From Pleodorina starrii (taxonomy: Eukaryota > Chlorophyta > Chlorophyceae > Chlamydomonadales > Volvocaceae), in contig BRXU01000016.1 of the NCBI GenBank assembly GCA_030267565.1, positions 1,382,501 through 1,446,500 on the forward strand: 64,000 nt of DNA. The letters are read 5' to 3'. Under the pieces are notes generated by a model that worked only from the letters and a program-made list of their open reading frames with translations, ran no database searches and was not told the origin of the DNA. The translations under genes were made by a program, and so were the position numbers. This document shows, piece after piece, positions 1 to 10,297 of this stretch. Each line of letters opens with the position of its first letter. The stretch's first letter is position 1.

Positions 1-304
1 GGGCCAGGATCATTTGACTTGCCGGGCTGAGACTCAGTCCAGGGCTGCAGTCCACAACCCAACGGGCCAATCTGTCATGAACCCCGCAACCCGCAACCCC
101 GCGCACCTGTTCGAGCTCCTGCTGCTTGAGCTGCATGAGTCGCGATATGCTTTCATAGTTCCGCTGGACTGACACGAGGGCAAGGGTTTTGTCCCGCAGC
201 TCCTCGGCGATTGCGTCCTCTGCCCGGTCTGTGCCGCCGGCCCGGCGCTGCATGATGGTCCGCAGTTCTGCACCTCGTATATAGGATCCCCCTCCGAATG
301 CTCC
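1..304 (-). CDS. coiled-coil protein, internal exons, cut by window edge
   Basis: On the minus strand, an exon from 304 to 107 (66 codons, opened by a TAG acceptor, closed by CAG|GTGCGC) reads as a charged, helical, coiled-coil-like peptide. It contains AEDAIAEELRDKTLALVSVQ and ends in MQLKQQELEQ. An alternative acceptor would start it at 267. The next exon appears to start at 26 (acceptor CTCAG) in the same phase and runs out of the window. No ATG was found upstream with confidence, so the 5' end (beyond about 304) is open. The heptad-like Leu/Ile/Met spacing is seen directly. A centrosomal or ciliary role is only a guess from the style of the sequence. I do not recognise the family. Confidence 0.5.
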
Positions 305-1534
305 CTACGAAGCTGGCTCCCTGGCCGCTAAAAGAGGAAGAATGCTGCCCGCTGCCCAGGCCATCGTTGTCCGCCTTCAACGCGCACCAGTGAAGGCCTG
401 AGCGCCGCTTTCGTTAAGTCTTCAACATATCTAGCTGCCACACCTAACACTGGTGCAAGTTTTGTCACGAGGGACGTGTATTACAAGTCCAGCTAGAAAC
501 TTGAATCTGTCAGCTTCGCTTGCAGGTTCGCATTCCAAGATGATATCGCATTTGAAGTGTCATGGTCATCGTCTGGAGGTAAGTCACAATAAAAAACGAC
601 GGAGGATTTTGGGAAAATGGAACACAAAGGCTGTAAAAATTATCGGGTTCTGCTAACGGTTACAGGCGCCTGAAGGTGCAAAATGAAATGTATTGTTATA
701 AGCTCCAACTGTCAGCAGAGTATCTAGCTAGCGCACAGCCGTTTGTTTGTCCGACACTCCCTAACCAACTACGGTTCACCTTTGATGCGTCTGCCTGAAC
801 GGCCGGGCAGACCTCCGTAAGAGCATATCCATTGTTAGCTCGGGACTGATTGGGTCCATTGGGAGTGGCCGTGCCGAACCCGCGCATGGGACGCGGAGGC
901 CACTTACCTCCACTTCCACAGCGGTGGTGCCCCCCGGAATACCGGCATTCCTCGCAAACATCGCAACGACGTATCTCAGCAGCCCAAGGAGGGCTTCATG
1001 GCAGTAAAATTGCACCTCACATCGTAAATAACTCATGACAAGCGGCCCTGGGGATGCAATCGCGGTTCGCACAGCCGGTTCGCACACGGTTCAAAACAGG
1101 CAATACCCAGCAATACCCGAAATACGCCCCCAGCTCACGGGCCCCCCGCCCGCCAGTTGTGTTGAAGCTTGAGATTAACAAGTTTTTATTTAAGCCATAA
1201 GCACGAGACTCAGACACAAGTTCACGGGGACGCCTCGTCGGTGGAGTCTGTTGGGTCCCGACGATACGCTTGCAGTCCGTTGCCAAGCCTGCCTTTGTAG
1301 CAGGGACCAAAATGGCTGTGGCGCATCGTCCAGCTTACGCTGTCAACTCGGCCAGGACGGCCCGTCCAAGCCGAGGAGTGAGTGCTGCATCATGTCCGGG
1401 GTATTGCCGCTACTGCTGCGGTGTGCCTTGGAGCATGAAAGCCGACTCTGCGTTGCCGCCGAGGCTATCCGTACGAAGAGCACTTTGAGGCCATTCATCC
1501 ACAGTACATAACAATGCAGCAGGACGCATAAGAC
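305..1534. other. intergenic region, no supported gene
   Basis: Mixed-composition DNA between the coiled-coil exons and the tRNA. Part of 305-420 may be 5' exon or intron of the minus-strand coiled-coil gene. Short open frames are present on both strands but none shows a recognisable domain, compositional signal or splice consistency. No tandem repeat or long inverted repeat was seen. Confidence 0.5.
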
Positions 1535-1607
1535 TGTTCTCATCCGGGATTGAACCGGAGACCTTCAGAGTGTAAATCTGACGCGATAACCTCTACGCCA
1601 TGAGAAC
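1535..1607 (-). tRNA. tRNA-Val (anticodon TAC)
   Basis: Read on the minus strand, the segment folds as a full cloverleaf. It has a perfect 7-bp acceptor stem (GTTCTCA with TGAGAAC), then TG and a D arm with stem GCGT/TCGC (the last pair is T-T). The anticodon stem is TCAGA/TCTGA around the loop TTTACAC. A 5-nt variable loop and the T arm TCCGG-TTCAATC-CCGGA follow, with discriminator A. The anticodon TAC reads valine GTA codons. There is no intron. No run of four T follows the 3' end on the minus strand within about 200 bases, so the Pol III terminator is not obvious. The gene could be an isolated copy of uncertain activity, but all stems are intact. Confidence 0.9.
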
Positions 1608-2892
1608 CGATGACATTGGGGTGTTAGTACAAAATGATATTGCAATGCAGCCATGTGGCCTCGGCCGCACGTTGTGGTTCGCTTAGCGGCTCGCTCTCCT
1701 TTCGTGGGGAAGGCGCTGGGGCTGTCCAGCTTGTCGCAACTGTAGGCTTCGGTCACGACAGTGTCGGGTGCATTACGTGCATTACGCACCCGCTGTCCAC
1801 TGAAAACCTTCTTATTCCGGTTGCGCAGTTTGCAAAGTATGGCGTCTAGCAGACGCCACTGCCAGCAAAAGCTGAGAGCTGCGCGGTGTTCTGGGTTACC
1901 GCATGCGACACTGCTCACAACAAGGGGTTGGTGTCGGCTTCCTTGAAGCCGGAAAAAGGGCGGGGCCCCGTTCAATCCGTATGGTTTAAGTTGAGTGCTA
2001 GGGCGGCGAGGGCGTGAAGTGTGAGAGTGTCGACATTCCTGCTGATAGACAGCCAGAGCTGTATATCCGAAATGCCTGCGGCTTCAGCAATCCGCCCCAT
2101 GTATAGCATCGCGCTCCGTCTCGGCACTGTGCAACTCTTCCCGCGAGCGCATTGCTTGGCTTAAGTAGCTTGACAGTAGACATACATGGAGTGTATCATT
2201 CACATATCACGCAGGCTGACTTGCAAATAGAAGGACAGCGGATCTGTTTGCGAGGGTCGCGACGACGTGCACTTGCCGCCGACGGGAGTGCACAGGCTTC
2301 GCTACCAAGGTATCCGCCGTATCGTAGAGCAGGCTTCACAACTTTAACATTAGGACAGGGACGGTAGAAGTCCCCTAGGTTGCCGACTGCACTTGTTGGG
2401 CGGCCCGCAGAAGACCGCCGCGTCGTGCGTGCAATTTGCCGCTTGGCGTCCGACAACCAGCAGTTCGCCCCTAATGGTTTGTCCCATGCAACCTTTGTTG
2501 TTATAGTAATATGCGTCAAGTCGGTCGGACCAGCTAGCAGAGCTGCTGTGGTGTGGTCGCGGGAAGAATGTTCGCAATGCAAACTTAGTTGGTCGCCGAA
2601 ACGAAGATTCATTTCACGCCGTCATGTCAGAAATCCACTTTGAGGAACGATGAATCTTCGGTAATTAATTATAGGCCGAGAGGTGTTGGTTTGACCTCGG
2701 CCTCGGTCCATGGAGACTGCCAAACTGGTTTTTACTCATGCGATGTTGGGTTCCTATAATAAATTTACCATGCAATAAAGAATGTAATATTTTACATGTG
2801 CAGCCTTTAAGTTGGCCGAGAGTCTACACTTTGGTTAGGACACCACAGTCCACAGTCCACAGTTCACAGGCACGGACATGGGCAATCCTACA
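1608..2892. other. intergenic region, no supported gene
   Basis: No coding sequence could be supported. A GC-rich box near 1959-1970 resembles one arm of the hairpin at 2893-2933. AT-rich patches occur around 2655-2790. Confidence 0.45.
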
Positions 2893-2933
2893 GGGCGGGG
2901 CCCCCCTGGGCGCTTCGCGCTGGGGCCCCGCCC
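2893..2933. repeat. GC-rich perfect hairpin
   Basis: The two 12-base arms GGGCGGGGCCCC and GGGGCCCCGCCC are exact reverse complements around a 17-nt loop. The loop itself can form a smaller GGCGC/GCGCT-type stem. The first arm also occurs at about 1959-1970. It may be a repeat fragment or a local terminator-like structure. Function is unknown. Confidence 0.6.
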
Positions 2934-3846
2934 AAAAACTCCGACCCGTGGGTCAATACGGTGCAACGCAGCCCGGGCCCGTGCGGATGTTCACAGCGAC
3001 CGGCAGCGATAACAAACAGTGTCAAGTGCGGTGTTGGAGCCGTTTCACCGGCGCTGCTCAGGGTCCGCTGTAAACCGGTTAGGTCCGTTTGGTTCGAGCT
3101 CTGGAGTCCCCTTCAATACATACGTTGCATCACCTGCTTATCAACAACGCAAACGCAGCGAGAGAGCTTCCGTTCCGCTTCGCTTCCAGCTGTCGTGCAC
3201 CGTTGGTGTCGGTACATTTCCGGGACAAATGCCCGGTGAGGGCGCGGAGAGACGCTAGGAGGGACCCTCGAGCGTATCCGAACGTATCTCCATCTCATGG
3301 GAGATATTTCGGTCGTACTGCTCGTCCAATCGAGCTTCTACCTAGGCGCGAGCGCTTCCTGCTGGAAGCGCTTCGCTTGGTCATTACGATGCCTGAAGAT
3401 ATATGATTCTGTAACATACGGTCAGGTCCTCAGCATCGACATTCGCTGCGGCATTAGCCCAAGCCGCCACAATGATGCTTCACATGCACTAGCGCGGCGC
3501 TGGCCAGGCCTGATCAACCTGGCTGGCTGCCTTATCGCTTGTGCATTCTAGTAGTTAGCTCAGCAACACTGTCGCTCGCGCGCGCAAAGGCGCCGAGCTC
3601 GAACCTCAAGCTAGGAAGAAGGAGCGCGGCCTCGCCCCAGCGGTCAGGCCTCGGGGCCAGTACTGGATGCAGTGAGCCCGGCTGCAGTCCACACCAGCCG
3701 AGCCCACACCAAGCGAAGCCAAGCCCTTGCACCCGTCCGCGAGCGGCTTTCGGGCTTCGGCACCTAGCTGAGGTCTGCAGACCATAGCTAGGTGTTAATT
3801 TCCAACGGCACGCACGCCGTTTGGACGGTAGCCGCGAGAGCTGCCA
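2934..3846. other. intergenic region, no supported gene
   Basis: Several open frames overlap here but none has recognisable features, and none can be linked by convincing splice sites. Confidence 0.4.
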
Positions 3847-4350
3847 CATCGCTGCCACGGAGCACTAGGTCAGGTCCTCGCGCCACGAGGCGCTCATCAC
3901 TCTGGAAGCTTTACAAGACGCAATGTCAGCCTTTCAGCTCGCCGACGCCTTCGAACGTCTTCCAAGTGCGCGACGAGTATGATGCCCCGCGCTATACACA
4001 GGGCTCCTACCTCGCGTGCCCGCATCGCCAGCCGACCGGCGTCACCTAAGCGCTTTAAACAGGGCTCAGGCCGCCCACCAGGCGGGCCTGTGTGGCCCGG
4101 GCGTCTTGTGGCCTGACCCTGTTTAAAGCGCTTAGGTGACGCCGGTCGGCTGGCGATGCAGGCACGCTAGGTAGGAGCCCCGTCTCTCGCGGGGCATCAT
4201 ACTCGTCGCCCACTTGGAAGACGTTCGAAGTCGTCGGCGTCGTCGGCGAGCTGAAAGGCTGACATTGCGTCTTCTAAAGCCTCCAGCGTGATGAGCGCCT
4301 CGTGGCTCGAGGACCTGGCCTAGGTCCTGAGCTGCTCCGTGGCAGCGATG
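3847..4350. mobile_element. long foldback (inverted-repeat) element, MITE-like
   Basis: The left arm (3847-4072) and right arm (4110-4350) are near reverse complements over more than 200 bases, separated by a 37-nt loop (4073-4109). Landmarks occur in mirror order: CATCGCTGCCACGGAGC, TTACAAGACGCAATGTCAGC, CTTCGAACGTCTTCCAAG, GTATGATGCCCCGCG, GCCGACCGGCGTCACCTAAG and CGCTTTAAACAGGG. Mismatches and small indels show age. The element could be a foldback transposon or MITE, or the template of a long hairpin RNA. No protein is encoded convincingly. Target-site duplications were not identified. Confidence 0.75.
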
Positions 4351-5752
4351 CGAAGCTGCTGGCGTAGATTTGTATGTGTGTGTGTGGGGGGGGCTTGGCA
4401 GTACGCAGGACCGCAGCCCCGTTGTCCCCAGACAACCTTCAAGGGTGGGCTAGGATTTGTTTGCTCAGCGCCGGGTGCGGCCAGTGACGGCTGTTTTGCA
4501 GCCTGTCTTCCGAGGACCTCCAATGCCCGCTAGCATGCAGGCCGCCCGGAAAATGCCGCGCTGGAGCTGTTGCTGCGGTGCGGCCTGTCACCCTGTTTTC
4601 ACCCTTTGTCGTTCAGCTGTGCTGCTAGGGTGCATTACGGTAGTTGCGGAATGCGGGTATGGTAGGAAAAGAACGGAATCAAGGAAAGAGGAGAGGAGGA
4701 CAGGCAGTTGTCTGCGGCCTGGCCCGGACAAAGTGCAAGCGGCACGGATGTAAACATGAATCGCAGGCGGCTGTGGGCCCTGTGTCCCTCCGCGTCAAAC
4801 GGCGAAAGGCAATCGTGGAAGGGAGGATCGCAGATCGCGCCTCCGTGTGGCCCCAGCTAGAGAGCTCGTGCAGAGACCCGGTTTGGCCTTGGCTTCAGCT
4901 GCTTGGAACGGTTAGCGCACAGTCAAACCGCGCGGCATCGCCGATGAGTCTACTACGCCCGGGAAGGGAGGGGGGCAGCCCCGCTGCAGGCGGAGATCCG
5001 TCAGTTACTTGCCTCAGTTGCCTATTGCTGCAAGTGTGCAGATCAACGCTTGCGCTTTCGATAAATCGGCTGTGTCCTGCGCCATGTCGCAGCAGCTCTT
5101 GGCCACGGACGGGTTCACCAGCGCGAGTCGGCCGTGTCTGCCTGTGCCCTCAATCGGTGCGTTTTCCGCCTGCAGTCAAATTATCAATACTTGCAGTAGA
5201 TCCACAGAAGCCTCAGAATAGCAACTGTCAGGGCTGGCCCTGGCAGCTGCTGACCTCGACAGATCGCAACTAGAAACTGTCCCCCCAAAGCGTTGCCTGA
5301 AGGTCGTAACACTGAAACTGTTTCTGCATACGTTTGATGAATCCCATCACGTATCGGCCAAACAGTTGGTCAGTTGACAAATCAAGGGATCGAGGATCGT
5401 CGCCACAACGAGTACATATGAAAAGGCACTGCGCCGCGGGTGGCTTAGCTTTGCATCATCTGCTGGGGTTAAGGAATAACTTCCTAAGGCATGCGTCCCC
5501 GAGGAAACCCTCGTGCCTCGTCCCACTGGTTTCGGCCGTATTGTCGTACAGTTAGCGCACTGGCATCCTTCGCCGTGAGCACTGGGAAAGTTGAATCTCT
5601 ACCGTTTCTCCAATGGTGGCTGGGTGTCAAAGGTCTCATTGCAAGCCGGCAATTACACGCAATGCATGCCCGAGCCGTCCCACATTGAATCAGCTTTCTT
5701 ATTTAATCAATCCTCACTGCGATAGGTTCAACACATTGTTTTTTGACCACCG
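4351..5752. other. intergenic region upstream of the deadenylase gene
   Basis: A (TG)n run lies at about 4372-4384 followed by a G run. An open frame spans 4644-5273, but its composition is Arg/Ser/Cys-rich with no domain, so it was not called. The last few hundred bases should hold the promoter and 5' UTR of the gene at 5753. No clear TATA box was seen. Confidence 0.4.
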
Positions 5753-6685
5753 ATGACCGCCACGTGGCTGACCGCCACCGGCGAGACGCTACGCGTGCGA
5801 GAAGTATGGGGAGACAATCTCGAAGCAGAGTTCACGCTTATCCGGGACATCGTAGAGGCCTACCCCTATGTGGCCATGGACACAGAGTTCCCCGGGGTGG
5901 TGGCCAAGCCAATTGGGACGTTCAAGAGCAGCCGGGAGTACCTCTACCGAGCGCTGAAAATGAACGTGGACATGCTCAAGCTTATCCAGCTTGGTCTCAC
6001 GTTCACTGACGCCAAAGGCAGCCTTCCGCACATGAATGGGGAGCTGTGCGTTTGGCAGTTTAACTTCAAGGGCTTTCGCCTTGCGGACGACGTCTACGCA
6101 CAGGACAGCATCGAGCTGCTGAAGCAGTCGGGCATCGACTTTGCGCTGCACGAGGCGCGGGGCATTGACGTGCACCGGTTCGGGGAACTGCTTATGACGT
6201 CCGGAATCGTGCTCAACGACGACGTGCGGTGGATTACCTTCCACAGCAACTACGACTTCGGCTACTTGTTGAAAATTTTGACTTGCCAGCCGCTGCCCAA
6301 CACGGAGCAGGAGTTCTTCGAGCTGCTCAACATCTACTTCCCCAACATCTTTGACATCAAATACCTCATGCGCTACTGCGACAACCTCCACGGTGGGCTA
6401 AACAAGCTGGCCGAAATGCTCGAGGTGCAGCGCATCGGGCCGCAGCACCAGGCCGGCTCGGACAGCCTGCTCACGTCCTTCACCTTCATCAAGCTGGCCG
6501 ACAAATTCTTCCACGGCATCGAGGGCGCATCGAAGCACATGGGGGTGCTGTTCGGCCTAGGTGAGCGGGGCGAGAAGCCACGCAGGGGTGTCGGCGGTCC
6601 CAGCAGAGGCGACGACGGAGATGAGTCCGCCCCACCTCCATTTCTTTCGGCAGGTTGCTGTTGTACTGTTGTGACCCTATGGTGA
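5753..6685 (+). CDS. CAF1/POP2-type deadenylase (CCR4-NOT subunit)
   Basis: This is a poly(A)-specific 3'-5' exoribonuclease of the DEDD family, the CNOT7/CAF1 subunit of the CCR4-NOT complex, which shortens mRNA tails in the cytoplasm. Diagnostic blocks are [15 protein letters not shown] (catalytic D43 and E45), [39 protein letters not shown] (third acidic residue), DIKYLMRYC and [15 protein letters not shown] (fourth acidic residue). All four metal ligands are present. The ATG at 5753 begins about 40 residues before the first motif, as in relatives. The main exon ends at 6560 in FGLG. A typical GTGAGC...CGGCAG intron (6561-6653, 93 nt) follows, then a short last exon encoding a cysteine-containing tail and TGA. 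The intron is a multiple of three and has no stop, so retention would also give an open protein. Confidence 0.93.
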   Translation: MTATWLTATGETLRVREVWGDNLEAEFTLIRDIVEAYPYVAMDTEFPGVVAKPIGTFKSSREYLYRALKMNVDMLKLIQLGLTFTDAKGSLPHMNGELCVWQFNFKGFRLADDVYAQDSIELLKQSGIDFALHEARGIDVHRFGELLMTSGIVLNDDVRWITFHSNYDFGYLLKILTCQPLPNTEQEFFELLNIYFPNIFDIKYLMRYCDNLHGGLNKLAEMLEVQRIGPQHQAGSDSLLTSFTFIKLADKFFHGIEGASKHMGVLFGLGERGEKPRRGVGGPSRGDDGDESAPPPFLSAGCCCTVVTLW

Positions 6686-9600
6686 CCCCGCACGCGACGC
6701 AACCCCCCCTGCTGCGCGACGCAACCCCCCCTGGAGCATATCACTCCCTAACCCCCCTGCTGCTGCTGCCGGAACACGCGGGCCCCCGCCACGTACCCCG
6801 CAGGTGTGGAGGGCGCCCCCGAGTCTAAAGGGCAAGATAACGGCTCGTAACGCAGTCGCCGCTCGGCTGCAACAGTACGCTAATGCACCCTGTATGCTGT
6901 GGCGCGCTGCCGCCGGCTGTACCGACTCGTCGCGGAGAGGATGCCCCCCCCCACTGGACTCCGGCCTATACGTGGATAACCCCACTGGACCACTGGACCA
7001 GGGGCGCTGCGGTCCCACATTGCGACGGCGCGCAGTCGGGCCGTGGCATGTGCAGTGGTTGGCGCTTTGTCGCTCGCGCGTTGCGGCGCCGCGGGCCCTG
7101 CGCTGGCGGGGCCGTTCGTGGGTGTTGGGAGTCCGGCGCCCGGGCGGGAGGTGTAAGCGATGGCCGTTCGAAGGGGCTGTTCGTGAATGTGCTCGGGCCT
7201 GGTGCCTGAGTGCCGCACGTGGGTGCCTCGGGCCGGGGGTTTGCGTGTCGCCTTCGGAGTTATCCGAACGGCCGGCGCAGTCGCATCATGCATGTGTATG
7301 ACATGAATGTCGTTTGGTGCTCGTGCCTGGCCGGTCTGAGACAACTCTGCGTCTTTGTTGTACAGTACTTTTTTTGATTACCCATTTCGTTTTGTTGACT
7401 TTGTTTGTGGGGCGGACTTGGTGTGGGCGGGCAGGGGCGCGCCTGTCGCCGGCCCGCCCGCCCGCCCGTGACTTGACGTTTCGCTTGCGACCCTGCCCTC
7501 CTGCGCTGGGGCGGCGCTGCGCCACCCTCACCCGCGTCTGTGTCAGGGGGAAAGAGGCTGCGGCGGCGAAAGGACGAGATTGTTCGGCAGATTACCTTGA
7601 TTCCGCCTTTTTGACTGACGGACGGAGGAGGGAAGTGGCTGCGCGGTGTTGAGATTCGTTTCATACCTGCGGCAGCAGGCAGCACGGTAGCTTGGACCAA
7701 ACAGTTTGGCCCGCTTTGGACCCAGCTAAGAGCCGTGTGGAAGATCGAAACAACATCTCTCTTGTGCAGGGAGGAGAGGCGCAAAGCCGTCGAGGAGAGG
7801 CGAAGCGGGTCTCGGGTGTGACGCCAGGTACTTGGGGCTGGCTGTGCGGATCAAGGTCACGCTGATACGTGGCATGGTGCATCGTACCTGGCGCCATGGG
7901 GGCTGTGCGGAGGGAACGGGGGAAGGCACCGTGACCCGCGGTCCCATGCAGGTCGAATTGGGTCGGTCGGTGAGCTGTTGGACTGCCTTTAGTGGGGCGG
8001 GCCTGGGGCGGGAGAGCCGCATGCGGCAGGGCTGCAAGTGGCAGGGCTGCGGAACGGGGGTCCCGTCAACTAATGGACGCGCGCGATTATTTGACTTCGG
8101 TCTTCGGTCGTCCCTGCCGATGCATAACGCAAGCACGCAGGCGTATGGGCGTGGTCGGTGGCTGTCTGACCGAGTCGACCCAGCCATGCGCTCCTGTCTG
8201 GCGGGGGACTGGCGCGCTTGGGATGTACCGGTATACCCACAGCACGTGTCTTTTGACAGCCTCTGTCGGCGCAGCGGGCTCGCGCCCCCGCCTGCCCACG
8301 CGGGCAGGAACACGTGTTATGTAAACGTGAAGCGCGTTGCAACCTCTGCACGCTGCCAGGATGAACTCGCTAGGCGTGCCGTGAACTCGCCTATGCTGTG
8401 CTGTCCTGCGCTTTTTGTTGTTGTTGGGCGCAATGCCGTGTCTCGCGCTGTGGGACCCACCCAGTCCTGAAGGACCCGGGCTGACCTCGTGTGGGGCAGC
8501 AACCAGCTGCTCTGGGTCGCCGGTGCGCCTGAAGGGTTGTTGTCGTTGCCAGCAGTGTGGCCCAAACGAAGCCCCAAAAGATGGCATTTCCCCGGCCAGG
8601 TGCGCCGTCAAACTTCCTCGGGCTGGATGACGAGCAGTCTTGGGGGCACGGATCCCCCCCCCCCACAGAGGCGTTTCGCGCCGGGAGATCCAACTCAAAG
8701 CCCAGGCTCGTACTTCCGGGCCGTCCGCTTCGCAGACGGCAGCCAGGGGCCCAGCACTTGCAGCTCCACAGAACGCTCTTGCCGGGTGTAGAAGAGGCGG
8801 CCCCGCAGCAAGGATTGCTGTCCAGGAAACGCGTTCCGATGTTCCGAGGTTGTCCGTGGGTACAGGCTCTTGAAAGTGGCAAGCAGCGGCGCACTCTTTA
8901 GAGTCCGGTCTCAGCCAGGTTGCCTGCCGGCGCCAGCGCAGACGCAGGCGCCGCCACAGCCGCCTCCGCCGGTTCCGGCGGGCCCCGCCCCCCCACCGTG
9001 AGCCCAGAGTGCGACCGTGCTTGCGCCTAACGCCGCCCCCGCGCTAACCTTTGCCGTCTGCATCCATGGCACACGCTCAACGCCTGTATGCCAGGCGTCA
9101 GGAGTCCTTTATCAATCCCCGGTACAGGTAGCAGCACTATTTATTTTAGTGGCAGGCTTGCAGCCCCTGTGTGCGTGCGCACTAAGAGCCGAGATCGGAG
9201 GCCTGGATTGGGCGTAGGGCGTACGTGCTTGGGGTGGGTGGCTTAGTTTGGCAAAGGTAGGGCTTACGTGCGCTTGGGTGGCTTAATCTGGCGAAGGTGG
9301 CCTGTAAGAGTGGAGTGCCACGCACTGCCGAGTTGTGCGACCGGCTTGTCGGGCCCTGTCGGGTAGACCGGAGGCGCAGCGGGCCGCGCTTAGAACCGAG
9401 CAGGTGAGGGTTGCTACGCAGTGCAAGTGCGTCAAGCCGGCACACACGAATGCCCCTGTATGTCAGTACTGGTTACCGATTTTGGTTCTAAGAACCAAAA
9501 GAGGTTTATGTCCCTGGGTACAGCGTGGGACCCAGGACGTGGGACCCGTACAGCGGTAAAAAGCAGTACCAGGAAGGTACGCGCAACGCGAAAATGCTTC

Positions 9601-10297
9601 GGGCGAGCTTACTGCACACTGCGGACGACCGTAGAGGAGACGGAACAGAATGAGGAACGGAAAGCACAAAACAGTCCGGCCCGGGCAGGGCTGGGCGATA
9701 TAATCGCCCCCGTGACGACCAGAACTGAAACGACCACCAACAACCAACATAACGCGACCGCGTCTGAGAAATTTACACACATAAGTAGTGGAAATGTTGC
9801 CATGCGCAGCTATTGCCATGTCAACTAGGACAGACCTTGGGCAAGGGCAATGAAGGTTGGGAACGGGTGGGACAGCGAAACGTGTATTACTTGAATGTAA
9901 CGTGTATGCATACAATAATGGTAACAGAGGGCATAAAAACGGCCGGGCAGGGCAGGGCGGGGCGACATCTTGGCCCTCGTGACTACCAAAACGGCAACGG
10001 CCGCCAACGACCATCACAACAGCACAGCACTTGCCAGGGCGAGACACCACGTTCCAGTATCGCAACAACACATAAGTGCGTCCGCGAACTGCCACTGGCC
10101 GACCTCTTCGGCCGCGGCCAACGCGAAATTTCGACCGTAATGCAAAATACCTAGATAGGATAGGTCATTATGGCTGAAAACGGACGCGCGCGGACCTCCG
10201 CGCCCCAACGACGTTCAAATGGACAGGCGACAGTTCAGCAACTCGCTCACAGCCACATCAGCCCCAGGCTGAGAGGTAATATATTGACACCGAGGAG
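6686..10297. other. intergenic and 3' UTR region, no supported gene
   Basis: The 3' UTR of the deadenylase gene should start here. A TGTAA box, the usual poly(A) signal in Chlamydomonas, lies at 7152-7156. The segment 6963-6983 carries a motif (CTATACGTGGATA) found twice more in the window. A diverged duplication lies at about 9680-9790 and 9935-10080. Long frames at 7.8-8.9 kb on both strands lack any recognisable feature. Confidence 0.4.
9680..10080. repeat. diverged direct duplication
   Basis: Two segments about 265 bases apart share the same order of words: GGGCAGGG, a GCGA block, CGTGAC, ACCA, AAC, CACCAACGACCA-like and ACACATAAGT. The copies begin near 9680 and 9945. They differ at many positions, so the match is seen only as a pattern. 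Origin is unknown. Confidence 0.35.

Noticed and set aside
4644..5273. 209-codon frame
   Set aside because: Ser/Arg/Cys-rich with no domain and no codon pattern like the nearby CAF1 gene.
7832..8698. Overlapping 200-codon frames on both strands
   Set aside because: Mutually overlapping, no recognisable motif, likely chance in GC-rich DNA.
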